Source of the DNA: a bacterium D16-51
GTDB taxonomy: Bacteria > Bacillota > Clostridia > Lachnospirales > Lachnospiraceae
Direction of reading: 5' to 3'
Assembly (NCBI GenBank): GCA_003612285.1
Contig: RAYE01000012.1
Coordinates: 41,061-105,060 of the forward strand
DNA: 64,000 bases
Below the pieces are notes generated by a model that made no database searches, was not told where the DNA came from, and saw only the letters and a program-made list of their open reading frames with translations. Position 1 is the first letter of the stretch. Each line of letters starts with the position of its first letter. Made by a program: the position numbers and the translations under genes. Below, piece by piece: positions 8,279 through 15,937 of the stretch.

Positions 8279-8704
8279 TTAATTTCCCGCAATACTTTCC
8301 AGGTAGCTTTTTAAAATCAGGCTCGCCGCTATCTTATCAATATATTCTTTACGGTCTTTTAAAGCAACGCTGCCCTCGGCCAATGCTGCGTCTGCTAAAA
8401 CTGTCGTCAGACGCTCGTCCCAAAATATAACTTCCAGCCCGCTCCTCTGGTGTACCATCTGTGCAAATTCACGTGTCTTCTCACAGCGCTCCCCTTCTTC
8501 ATTGTTCAGCTTTTTTGGAAGGCCCACCACTACTTTTTCCACATCGTATTCTTCCATCAGCTCCTCAATACGGGCAAGCGTCTTACGCAGTTTCGTCTCC
8601 CTGTCCCGCTTAATCGTCTCAACTGGCTGCGCTGTCAATAGCAGCTCATCGCTGACTGCAACTCCAACTGTTTTGGCCCCATAGTCCAAACCCATTATTC
8701 TCAT
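8279..8704 (-). CDS. ruvX: Holliday junction resolvase-like protein RuvX/YqgF
   Basis: The 141-residue protein has the RNase H-like fold marks MRIMGLDYGAKTVGVAVSD with the catalytic Asp, VEKVVVGLPKKLNNEEG, and VIFWDERLTTVLAD. YqgF proteins process 5' ends of 16S rRNA precursors, and resolvase activity has also been proposed. It lies 28 bases after ireB in the same direction, a conserved pair, and is followed by an unusual spacer. The length is normal. Confidence 0.9.
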   Translation of the reverse strand: MRIMGLDYGAKTVGVAVSDELLLTAQPVETIKRDRETKLRKTLARIEELMEEYDVEKVVVGLPKKLNNEEGERCEKTREFAQMVHQRSGLEVIFWDERLTTVLADAALAEGSVALKDRKEYIDKIAASLILKSYLESIAGN

Positions 8705-8732
8705 ATTTCACCTGTTATTCTTTCCGCACAGC

Positions 8733-8993
8733 CTACAAAAAATTATTCCTAATATAATCTTCTAATAATAACTCAATGATCTCATCCCGCTCTACACGCC
8801 GAATCAGGCTTCTCGCCCCCTTATGGCTTGTAATATAGGTCGGGTCGCCTGACATCACATACCCTACAATTTGGTTCACAGGATTATACCCCTTCTCTGT
8901 AAGTGCCTCATAAACGTCTGCTATCACATCTTTTACTTCAATGTCCTGATCTTTTTGTACCTTGAAGTACTGTGTGTTATTAATTTCCTGCAT
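8733..8993 (-). CDS. ireB: IreB family regulatory phosphoprotein
   Basis: The protein has 86 residues with the family core [39 protein letters not shown] and [17 protein letters not shown]. In Enterococcus IreB is a substrate of the PASTA kinase IreK and affects cephalosporin resistance. I prefer the ATG at 8993 (MQEINNTQ) with GGAGGA 10 bases upstream, over an ATG at 9011 that overlaps that site. A potential phosphorylation Thr lies in the N-terminal [11 protein letters not shown] region. It heads the ireB-ruvX block. Confidence 0.85.
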   Translation of the reverse strand: MQEINNTQYFKVQKDQDIEVKDVIADVYEALTEKGYNPVNQIVGYVMSGDPTYITSHKGARSLIRRVERDEIIELLLEDYIRNNFL

Positions 8994-9108
8994 AATAGCA
9001 CTGTCCTCCATTCTTTATCACGTACTCTCATCTACCCTCTATAGTAATATAACTTATATAAAAATACAACTGTTTTTTAAATTCTTTCACATTCAATTGT
9101 TACTGCCT

Positions 9109-9124
9109 GTTACTATTCACGGTC
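9109..9124 (+). repeat. Solo terminus of the dispersed element
   Basis: GTTACTATTCACGGTC matches the consensus end exactly. No partner end GTGAATAGTAAC is found within several hundred bases, so this is a remnant. The rest of 9012-9280 is AT-rich and shows nothing else I can name. Confidence 0.5.
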
Positions 9125-9282
9125 ATTTATTGTTATTTTCCGCAAAGCCCCTTTTTATGCTACATTTCATAAAGCACTATTCTTTCCTTTTACAGTTATT
9201 TCTTAGTTTCTATGAATTTTTAGTTCCAATTTAGTTCCAGAATGATTGCAATATAATATTTTTTCGGGCTGAAAGCCAGCAC

Positions 9283-9311
9283 TTGAAACTGCCTAAGAAT
9301 TGTGATATATT
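9283..9311 (+). promoter_or_regulatory. Sigma-A-type promoter of the antitoxin RNA
   Basis: TTGAAA (9283-9288), a 17-base spacer, then TATATT (9306-9311). Transcription should start near 9318, just before a stem-loop and an intrinsic terminator, giving a short RNA convergent with the toxin gene. Confidence 0.6.
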
Positions 9312-9317
9312 AAACAT

Positions 9318-9434
9318 AAAGAAGGACACCTGTTGGCAACAGATGTCCCACAGGAGCTGCCAACAGACGGTTAGCCCAGAATATGTTTAACTAAAATAGT
9401 CGCACAGTTTTCCAGACGGGGCGGCTATTTTTGT
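9318..9434 (+). ncRNA. Probable antisense antitoxin RNA (RatA-like arrangement)
   Basis: About 115 nt. A hairpin forms near the 5' end (GGACACCTGTTG/CAACAGATGTCC), followed by CAGACGGTTAGCCCAG, and an intrinsic terminator with AAATAGTCGC pairing to GCGGCTATTT ending in TTTTTGTGTTTT (9394-9434). It overlaps the 3' end of the toxin reading frame on the other strand. CGGTTAGCCC also occurs in the toxin mRNA leader. Antitoxin function is inferred from this layout, known from txpA/ratA-type loci. Confidence 0.55.
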
Positions 9435-9529
9435 GTTTTATGACTGTCCTTGCTTCCGATGGCATATCCAAGACCAAACACTGTCAGCACAAGGCTTATT
9501 ACTGCTATCAATCCTTCAATCGTCAACAT
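9425..9529 (-). CDS. Small holin-like type I toxin peptide
   Basis: The 34-residue peptide has a short acidic N-terminus, one hydrophobic helix (about residues 4-25, LIAVISLVLTVFGLGYAIGS) and a charged tail SKDSHKTQK. It fits the short membrane toxins called holin-like or TxpA/BsrG-like, which damage the membrane when overproduced. The ATG at 9529 has a strong AAAGGAGGGA site. Its mRNA leader is highly structured (CCCTCTTCGGAGGG and further hairpins), with pyrimidine stretches able to pair with the ribosome site. A convergent RNA overlaps its 3' end. Confidence 0.7.
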   Translation of the reverse strand: MLTIEGLIAVISLVLTVFGLGYAIGSKDSHKTQK

Positions 9530-9635
9530 ACACACATCCCTCCTTTTCAGATTCCCTTTCGGGTTTCTATGTAAACGGAGGGTCACAGTCCCTCCGAAGA
9601 GGGCTAACCGCCTACCATCCTAGTAGTCCCAAAAA

Positions 9636-9664
9636 ATACTACCACAATTCGACATGAATAGCAA
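9636..9664 (-). promoter_or_regulatory. Probable promoter of the toxin mRNA
   Basis: On the minus strand TTGCTA (9664-9659), a 17-base spacer and TAGTAT (9641-9636). It predicts a leader of about 100 bases before the toxin ATG, long enough for the hairpins seen there. Confidence 0.45.
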
Positions 9665-9671
9665 TATCCGC

Positions 9672-11036
9672 TTATTTCAATTCCCCGGTTAAAATCTCTT
9701 CCGTCAAACGCCCCGTTATGCGGACATCTGCAACCGCATTACAAAGTCTTTCTGCTTTATAAATCCCGTCGGCCTTTACGGCGGTTCTGACGTATCTTTC
9801 ACTATAGCCAGCCAGGTAATTTACGCCCCCAATCTGCACAATCTCCTCAAAAAGCACCTCTTCTTCCGTACCATATAAGCCTTCCTGGTATCTTTTTTCC
9901 AACCCCTGTCCAACTGCAATCAATCTGCTGCTCCGTTCGGCCTTTACCTGTTCTGAAACCTGGCCTTCCATAGCGTCTGCCATCGTGCCATGCCTTCTGG
10001 AATACTTAAATACATGCATCTGTGAAAAAGCCGCCCTTTGTACAAAATCACAGGTTTTTTCAAATTCTTCCCGGGTTTCCTGCGGAAAGCCTGCAATCAC
10101 ATCTGTTGTAATTGCAGGGGCTGTAAAATATTCCCTTAAAAGCTGCACACAATCCAAATATTCCTCTGTTGTATAATGGCGGTTCATCCTGCGCAAGGTC
10201 GCGTCACAGCCGCTTTGCAAAGACAGATGGAAATGCGGGCAGACTTTTGGAATCCTGCAAAGTTCTTTTACAAACCCCTCTGTAATAATCCTTGGCTCTA
10301 AAGAGCCAAGACGGATTCTTGCAATCCCTTCTACTTGCGAAACAGCGGACAAAAGCCCTAAAAGCGGCTTTCCCTGCAAATCAGTAAAACTCTTTTTATC
10401 TGTAAAATCCATTCCATAAGAAGACAGGTGGATTCCTGTAATTACCACCTCCCTGACCCCTTCCGCGGCCAGCTGCCCTGCTTCCTTTACCACATCTTCT
10501 GCCGCCCTGCTTTTTAACGGCCCCCGTACATATGGGATAATACAATATGTGCAATACTGGCTGCACCCATCCTGGACTTTTATATATGCCCTGGTATGTT
10601 TTTTTACGTCCTCTTCCTTCCCTGTCCCAGACGCTAAAACTGCAGCACAGCGCTCCCGCTGTAATTTTCCCACCTTTTCTAACAGCTTATCCTTCTCTGC
10701 ATTCGGGACAAACAAGTCCACAAATGTATGCAGTTCTGCTTCCACCCCGGCCTTTTCCCGGGAATTTCCGATATCGTCCATTTTTTTTCCGGCGGAATCC
10801 ACGTAACAGCCTGCCGCCACTACAATTGCATCCTGGTTATTCCGGCGGGCGCGGTGCAGCATTTTCCTGGATTTCCGGTCTGCAATATTTGTAACCGTAC
10901 AGGTATTGATAATATAGATATCTGCCTTCTCTTCAAATGAAACAACCTGATATCCCGCCTCTTCAAACTGCTGCTTCATCTTTTCTGTCTCATAATAATT
11001 CACCTTGCAGCCCAGAGATAAAAACCCAACTTTCAA
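9672..11036 (-). CDS. mtaB: tRNA threonylcarbamoyladenosine-37 methylthiotransferase MtaB
   Basis: This 454-residue radical SAM enzyme adds the methylthio group of ms2t6A37 in tRNAs reading ANN codons. The N-terminal UPF0004 domain has GFLSLGCKVNYYETE and INTCTVTNIADRKSR. The radical SAM cluster motif is DGCSQYCTYCIIPYVRG (CxxxCxxC). A TRAM domain closes the protein. The start is a TTG at 11036 behind GGAGGGACGGAT. The N-terminal GCKVN motif separates MtaB from MiaB and RimO. It stands alone between the toxin locus and the HPr-like gene. Confidence 0.92.
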   Translation of the reverse strand: MKVGFLSLGCKVNYYETEKMKQQFEEAGYQVVSFEEKADIYIINTCTVTNIADRKSRKMLHRARRNNQDAIVVAAGCYVDSAGKKMDDIGNSREKAGVEAELHTFVDLFVPNAEKDKLLEKVGKLQRERCAAVLASGTGKEEDVKKHTRAYIKVQDGCSQYCTYCIIPYVRGPLKSRAAEDVVKEAGQLAAEGVREVVITGIHLSSYGMDFTDKKSFTDLQGKPLLGLLSAVSQVEGIARIRLGSLEPRIITEGFVKELCRIPKVCPHFHLSLQSGCDATLRRMNRHYTTEEYLDCVQLLREYFTAPAITTDVIAGFPQETREEFEKTCDFVQRAAFSQMHVFKYSRRHGTMADAMEGQVSEQVKAERSSRLIAVGQGLEKRYQEGLYGTEEEVLFEEIVQIGGVNYLAGYSERYVRTAVKADGIYKAERLCNAVADVRITGRLTEEILTGELK

Positions 11037-11107
11037 ATCCGTCCCTCCATTCTTACTTTTTGTTACTTTTTGTTACTAATCCCAGCTCTTTTTAGCAACA
11101 TTGTATA

Positions 11108-11139
11108 TTGACTTTTTTCCTCAAAATGTCTAGTATACT
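11108..11139 (+). promoter_or_regulatory. Promoter of the HPr-like gene
   Basis: TTGACT (11108-11113) with TAGTAT 17 bases later (11131-11136), overlapping TATACT. It lies about 30 bases before the ATG of the HPr-like gene. Confidence 0.6.
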
Positions 11140-11167
11140 AATATAAACTAAAAGGAGGTAATTTTAC

Positions 11168-11401
11168 ATGAAAACTGTAAAGATTTCTTTAAACTCAATT
11201 GATAAGGTAAAGGCGTTTGTAAATGATGTGACAAAGTTCAACACTGACTTCGATTTAGTATCCGGGAGATATGTAATTGATGCAAAATCCATTATGGGTA
11301 TTTTCAGTCTTGACCTTTCTAAACCAATTGACCTGAATATTCATGATGATGAAGGCATGGATGAAATCCTTGACATATTAGCGCCTTACATCGTTGAATA
11401 G
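11168..11401 (+). CDS. HPr-like protein lacking the phosphorylatable histidine
   Basis: The protein has 77 residues and the HPr fold pattern. The regulatory serine block is kept (AKSIMGIFSLDL, Ser-46 region of HPr). The active-site block of HPr (HARPA around His-15) reads NSIDKVKAFVNDV, so no catalytic His is present. It therefore cannot carry PTS phosphoryl groups but could act like Crh in carbon regulation if the serine is phosphorylated. A strong AAAGGAGG site precedes the ATG. It is monocistronic, with its own promoter and terminator. The regulatory role is inference. Confidence 0.7.
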   Translation: MKTVKISLNSIDKVKAFVNDVTKFNTDFDLVSGRYVIDAKSIMGIFSLDLSKPIDLNIHDDEGMDEILDILAPYIVE

Positions 11402-11490
11402 CCAGCCGCCTTCTTTTATGGGGCATATGTAATTTAGGGTGTTTACTGAAGCTCTCTGGATTACACTGCTACATAGTCATAAAACAAACC

Positions 11491-11517
11491 AGAGAACACC
11501 GGCGGTGTTCTCTTTTT
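11491..11517. terminator. Intrinsic terminator between the HPr-like gene and thiI
   Basis: AGAGAACACC-GGC-GGTGTTCTCT followed by TTTTTG on the plus strand. The minus strand is also followed by a T-rich tract, so it can end both convergent transcripts. Confidence 0.8.
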
Positions 11518-11566
11518 GTTTGTATTCTGCAGCATAACGATTCCATTCATTTATCGGCAGCCCCGC

Positions 11567-12748
11567 CTACTCATCTATTTCAACAACCTCTATTGTGTCC
11601 ATTGCTGTCTGCAGCAATTCCCCTATCCTCTCTGACAGAGATTCCTCAGAACGGCGGATTACCGGTATCTCCGGCTTCGTTACCGGATGTTTTGCCACAA
11701 ATATCGTACAGCAGTCTTCAAACGGCAGGATAGAAGTCTCATATGTCCCTATCTTTTCCGCAATATCTACAATATCCTGTTTATCAAACCCAATCAGCGG
11801 ACGGTATACCGGAAGCGTACAGACGTCATTTGTTGCCGCAAGGCTGTGCATTGTCTGGCTTGCCACCTGTCCAATGCTCTCCCCGGTAATCAGCCCCAGG
11901 CAGTCCGTCTCCTTTGCAATTGTCTCTGCTATCCTCATCATATAACGGCGCATAATAATTGTCAGCTCTTCATGCGGGCACTGCTCATAAATATACATCT
12001 GGATATCTGTAAAATTCACAATATGAAGCCTGATTGGCCCTGTATAACGCGAAATCAGCCTGGCCAGATCAACCACCTTCTGCTTTGCCCTGTCGCTTGT
12101 ATAAGGCGGCGCATGAAAATAGACGGCATCTACATATACACCCCTTTTGGCTATCATATACCCTGCTACCGGGCTGTCAATCCCTCCAGACAGCAAAAGC
12201 ATTGCTTTTCCATTTGTGCCAAGCGGCATACCGCACGCCGCCGCATACGACTTTGCATAGACATACGCCTTCTCACGGACCTCTACCCAGATAAACACCT
12301 CAGGATGATGTACATCTACTGACAAATGCGGGAAACGCCCAAGAAGGTATGCTCCCATCTCCATGCAGATTTCAGGGGAAGTATAAGGGTAGTGTTTATC
12401 ACTCCGCCTGGATTTCACTTTAAACGTAAACTTCTCTTCACCATACTGCATTTCAATAAAATTCCCAACTTCTTTCGTCAGTTTTTCCCAGGACTTGTCC
12501 TCAATTACCTGTACCGGGCTAATAGAGGACACTCCAAAGACGCGGCTCATTGCCTCAATCGCATCCTCAAAATCAAACTCACCCTCTGCTTCTACAAAAA
12601 TCCTCCCCTGCTCGCGCGTTACCGTAAATTCACCCTCCAGCTTTTCCAGGCGGCGCCGTACCTGTGCGCAAAGCGCATTTTCAAATTTATAACGGTTTTT
12701 CCCTTTTATCCCGATTTCTGCATATTTTAATAAAAATGCCTGATACAC
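11567..12748 (-). CDS. thiI: tRNA 4-thiouridine synthetase ThiI
   Basis: The 393-residue protein has an N-terminal ferredoxin-like and THUMP region (about 1-165), then a PP-loop ATPase domain with LLLSGGIDSPVAGYMI. It adenylates U8 of tRNA and transfers sulfur to form s4U; some homologues also serve thiamine synthesis. There is no C-terminal rhodanese domain, as usual in Bacillota, so sulfur comes from the neighbouring cysteine desulfurase. The start is GTG at 12748 behind GGGAGAAAGG. Catalytic cysteines lie in the segment DCCTIFVAKHP. Confidence 0.92.
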   Translation of the reverse strand: MYQAFLLKYAEIGIKGKNRYKFENALCAQVRRRLEKLEGEFTVTREQGRIFVEAEGEFDFEDAIEAMSRVFGVSSISPVQVIEDKSWEKLTKEVGNFIEMQYGEEKFTFKVKSRRSDKHYPYTSPEICMEMGAYLLGRFPHLSVDVHHPEVFIWVEVREKAYVYAKSYAAACGMPLGTNGKAMLLLSGGIDSPVAGYMIAKRGVYVDAVYFHAPPYTSDRAKQKVVDLARLISRYTGPIRLHIVNFTDIQMYIYEQCPHEELTIIMRRYMMRIAETIAKETDCLGLITGESIGQVASQTMHSLAATNDVCTLPVYRPLIGFDKQDIVDIAEKIGTYETSILPFEDCCTIFVAKHPVTKPEIPVIRRSEESLSERIGELLQTAMDTIEVVEIDE

Positions 12749-12767
12749 TTTTCCTTTCTCCCTTCTT

Positions 12768-12802
12768 AGGAACTGTTAAGAATGAATTTCTTAACAGTTC
12801 CT
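12768..12802. repeat. Palindromic copy of the AGGAACTGTTAAG repeat
   Basis: AGGAACTGTTAAGAA and TTTCTTAACAGTTCCT face each other across four bases. The same sequence recurs at 22457-22471, 22998-23012 and, in altered form, 46577-46615, and a half copy lies near 27914. It sits between thiI and the desulfurase gene. Confidence 0.6.
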
Positions 12803-12806
12803 TAAT

Positions 12807-12842
12807 GTTACTATCCACGGTCATTCTTTTTCATGTGGTAAC
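12807..12842. mobile_element. Decayed small copy of the GTTACTATTCACGG element
   Basis: GTTACTATCCACGGTCATTC at the left and GTGGTAAC at the right form a short imperfect palindrome. The following CTCCTCTGCCTATGGCATA resembles one arm of the 188-bp element at 30669-30856. No clean target duplication is visible. Confidence 0.4.
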
Positions 12843-12883
12843 TCCTCTGCCTATGGCATATTCCATAAAAGTTAACAGAAAAC

Positions 12884-14047
12884 TTATTGCCTTGTAAACC
12901 TGCGCAGCACAGGGAGAAGCTTTCCGACCATGCTGACAGCATATTGCACCTGCTCTTGTGTTGTTAACACAGAAAGGCTGAAACGCAGCGTAGAATCCAA
13001 ATATTCATTCTGCACGCCAATTGCCTGCAATGTGCCGCTAAGCTCAGGATGATTGGAAGAACATGCAGAACCGGAAGATACATAGACGCCCTCCTGTGCC
13101 AGTGCATGAAGCATTACCTCACTTTTTACGGAAGCAAACCCTGCGCTCACAATATGGGGCGCTGCCTCCTCTGGTAAAATCCCATCCATCCCATGGACTG
13201 CAACGCCCTCGTACTGCAATAGCCCTTCGGTTAACAATTTTTTAAGATAATATAACTTTTCTGTTTTTTCTGAATGATTTTGGTATATTTCATTTACTGC
13301 AGCGCCAAGCCCGGCAATCCCCGGCACATTTTCCGTCCCGGAACGCATTCCCTTCTGCTGGCCGCCGCCAAAGAGGATTGGACGTATTTTCACCCCATCC
13401 CGAACATATAAAAAACCAGTGCCTTTCGCCCCATGTATCTTATGCCCACTGACAGACATCAAATCAACCCCAAGCCTTTTTGGTGCAATCTTATATTTTC
13501 CAAATGCCTGAATCGCATCTGTATGGAATATGGCGTCTGGTTTTTCATGATGGAGCATTTTCCCGATTTCAGCAACCGGCTGAATGCTCCCAATCTCATT
13601 GTTAGCATAAATAACAGAAACAAGCATTGTGTCTTCCCGCAATGCCTGTTTTACCTGCTCTGCCAAAACCCTTCCATTCTTATCAACTGGAAGATACGTC
13701 ACTTCAAACCCCATTTCTTCCAGATATCCCAACGGTTCATGGACAGACGCATGTTCAATCCTGGTCGTAATGATATGCCTCCCTGCCCTTTTATTTGCTA
13801 ACGCTGTCCCAATCAATGCCATATTGTTGGATTCCGTGCCGCCAGAAGTAAAAATAATTTCCTTTGGCTGGCATTTTAATTTCCCTGCAATAATTTCCGC
13901 CGCTTCTTTTATATATTGCTCTGCAACAATCCCCTTTGTATGCCTGGAAGACGGGTTCCCAAAATCTTCTTCCATCACTTTCCCCATGATTTCTTTAACT
14001 TCCGGAAAAACCGGGGTCGTTGCCGCATTATCCAAATATGCTTCCAT
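12884..14047 (-). CDS. Cysteine desulfurase (NifS/IscS type), sulfur donor for ThiI
   Basis: This PLP enzyme of about 387 residues begins MEAYLDNAATTPVFPEV and has SGGTESNNMALIGTA, the lysine motif SGHKIHGAKGTGFL and the catalytic-loop cysteine in SSGSACSS. It takes sulfur from cysteine. The neighbour thiI, in the same direction, matches the nifZ-thiI pair of B. subtilis, so s4U synthesis is the likely use. I chose the ATG at 14047 (GGAGCGGTAAA upstream). An ATG at 14068 just after the rsmE stop is also possible. Confidence 0.9.
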   Translation of the reverse strand: MEAYLDNAATTPVFPEVKEIMGKVMEEDFGNPSSRHTKGIVAEQYIKEAAEIIAGKLKCQPKEIIFTSGGTESNNMALIGTALANKRAGRHIITTRIEHASVHEPLGYLEEMGFEVTYLPVDKNGRVLAEQVKQALREDTMLVSVIYANNEIGSIQPVAEIGKMLHHEKPDAIFHTDAIQAFGKYKIAPKRLGVDLMSVSGHKIHGAKGTGFLYVRDGVKIRPILFGGGQQKGMRSGTENVPGIAGLGAAVNEIYQNHSEKTEKLYYLKKLLTEGLLQYEGVAVHGMDGILPEEAAPHIVSAGFASVKSEVMLHALAQEGVYVSSGSACSSNHPELSGTLQAIGVQNEYLDSTLRFSLSVLTTQEQVQYAVSMVGKLLPVLRRFTRQ

Positions 14048-14068
14048 TTTACCGCTCCTGTCTGTCAT

Positions 14069-14809
14069 TTACCGCTGCATCTGGAACATCATAATAGCCA
14101 AAAGCGCCATCCCTGCAGTTTCTGTACGCAAAATCCTCTTCCCAAGCGTAATCGGCCTAATACCCGCTTCCATAGCCTTTTTTACCTCTTCTGCCTCGAA
14201 ACCTCCCTCCGGCCCTATAAAAATACCAACCGAAGATTCCCTGCAGGCAGCTGCAACGATTTCCCTGGACTGATTGATACCGTCCTGCAATTCATATGGT
14301 ATCATATTGTACTCTAAGAGTTTTGCCATGTCAAACGCTTCTTCCAGCATGACAGGGGCATGTACCAAAGGGATAATCCCCCTGTCGCATTGTTTTGCCG
14401 CAGATTCTGCAATCGCCTGCCACCGTTCCAGCTTCTTCGCCGTCTTATTTCCATCCGCTAATTTCACAACACAGCGTTTTGTAAAAACCGGAACAATCCT
14501 GGAAACGCCCAGTTCCACTGCTTTTTGTATAATAAACTCCATTTTATCTTTTTTGGGGATTCCCTGGAACAATGTAATTTTTGCTGGAAGCTCTGTCCCT
14601 GTTTCCTGCACTTTTTCCACTTGCAGAACCACTTTTTCCCTGCCCATCGAAAAAATCCTGGAAACATAATCTTTCCCCTGCCCATTGCAGGCGACCACCC
14701 AATCCCCGGTTTCCATCCGCAGGACATTGCAGATATGGTTTACATCGCTTCCAGTAATTGTAATTTGATTTCCTATCACCTGTTCCTCTGAAATATAAAA
14801 ACGATACAC
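14069..14809 (-). CDS. rsmE: 16S rRNA m3U1498 methyltransferase RsmE
   Basis: The SPOUT-class enzyme of about 246 residues methylates U1498 of 16S rRNA. An N-terminal PUA-like domain is followed by the knotted SAM site with VGIFIGPEGGFEAEEV and ITLGKRILRTETAGM. I chose the GTG at 14809 (VYRFYISEEQ, with AGGAAGG upstream), because RsmE proteins begin with this FYI segment. An in-frame ATG at 14851 would add 14 unlikely residues. It lies immediately before the desulfurase gene, without a gap. Confidence 0.92.
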   Translation of the reverse strand: MYRFYISEEQVIGNQITITGSDVNHICNVLRMETGDWVVACNGQGKDYVSRIFSMGREKVVLQVEKVQETGTELPAKITLFQGIPKKDKMEFIIQKAVELGVSRIVPVFTKRCVVKLADGNKTAKKLERWQAIAESAAKQCDRGIIPLVHAPVMLEEAFDMAKLLEYNMIPYELQDGINQSREIVAAACRESSVGIFIGPEGGFEAEEVKKAMEAGIRPITLGKRILRTETAGMALLAIMMFQMQR

Positions 14810-14857
14810 GAACTTTTTCCTTCCTATTGGTATAATGTGCCACAATATCATACCAAA

Positions 14858-14903
14858 AGAAAGGGGAATTGTCCACTCTGCTGTGTGGCATTCCCCTTTT
14901 TAA
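14858..14903. terminator. Terminator between the FliD-like gene and rsmE
   Basis: AAAGGGGAAT pairs with ATTCCCCTTT, with a smaller inner stem (GTCCAC/GTGTGGC). On the minus strand it is followed by TTTCTTTT, suited to ending the upstream gene. Confidence 0.65.
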
Positions 14904-14984
14904 ATTTCGATGAATTGCGATCCACCTATGGCCAAAAAGCAATTTTCAGACACACTCTAATGCATTAATTTGCTGCTTTCTTAA

Positions 14985-15785
14985 TTACAGATACTTATCC
15001 AGTGTAGAATTTGACCTGCCTGTAACCGAATATACGCCATTATACGTATAAGATGATGCATTACGGTTAGAATTTGCTGCGCTGTTTGCAAGATTTGCAA
15101 CCTCTGATGTTTTTGTCGTCAGGCTGTAGCCATAAGAACCCATTCCCGCAAACAGGCTGGAAGCCGTCGTTACTTTTGCCTTTGCCTCTTTGAACTTATC
15201 TTCATCAAATGTCAGCTTATTATCCTTGCCAATTGAGATTCCAAGATCCTTAAACAAGTTTTTATTAGAAGCCGTCTGCTTTACAACACGGAGTGTCTTG
15301 CTCAAAATCCCCTTGTTATCCACGCCGCCTGAGGAATCCAGATAAGAATTATATGCTTCTACAAACTGTTTTAAATTTTTCTGTAGTTTTTCTGTATCAT
15401 AGATGAAATTCCCCTTTTCATCCCTGTCTCCCTGTCCGTCCTTATCCTTATCGACAGGCTTGTAAAGATCGGAAGAACGGAGCGCATCCACTGCATCCTT
15501 CAATGCTTCAGCATCACCCTTTACATTTAAAAGCTTTCCTGCGGAATCACCCTTTTTAGTTGTTCCGTCCTCGTCTTCTGTACCCTCTGACTTTTTATCT
15601 GTATCAGTCGTCTTATAATATGCAGTCAGAAGTTTCTTATAAGTACCGGACTTAATCATGGAATAATCCCCAAGGAAGTTTGTGGTATTCCCAAACAGGC
15701 CGCTCATGTTACTGTTATTTGTCATACTATAATAGCTATCAAAATAGTTGCTTCCTGAATCTGATGTTCCAAAAATTGATGGCAT
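14985..15785 (-). CDS. Uncharacterised protein with a FliD-like C-terminal region
   Basis: The protein has 266 residues, counted from the ATG at 15785 (MPSIFGTSDSGSNYF), which has AAAGGAGTGATTGTT upstream. Residues 1-60 are Ser/Asn/Tyr-rich. About 65-130 is acidic and lysine-rich. The C-terminal half (FVEAYNSYLDSSGG, NLFKDLGISIGKDNKLTFDE, ASSLFAGMGSYGYSL) resembles the conserved end of flagellar hook-associated protein 2. No signal peptide and no flagellar gene is seen nearby. It might be a cell-surface or export substrate, but the function is unknown. Confidence 0.65.
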   Translation of the reverse strand: MPSIFGTSDSGSNYFDSYYSMTNNSNMSGLFGNTTNFLGDYSMIKSGTYKKLLTAYYKTTDTDKKSEGTEDEDGTTKKGDSAGKLLNVKGDAEALKDAVDALRSSDLYKPVDKDKDGQGDRDEKGNFIYDTEKLQKNLKQFVEAYNSYLDSSGGVDNKGILSKTLRVVKQTASNKNLFKDLGISIGKDNKLTFDEDKFKEAKAKVTTASSLFAGMGSYGYSLTTKTSEVANLANSAANSNRNASSYTYNGVYSVTGRSNSTLDKYL

Positions 15786-15937
15786 AACAATCACTCCTTT
15801 TCCCGTATGTCTTGGGAACTGCAGAAAACTACAGCTCCATATGGATATTTTCACCTGAAACGGTATGGAAGCCACCTCCTTGTGAAATCCATACCGCTTT
15901 ATTTACTATATAGTATATCGGCCTGTTAAAAATAAAA

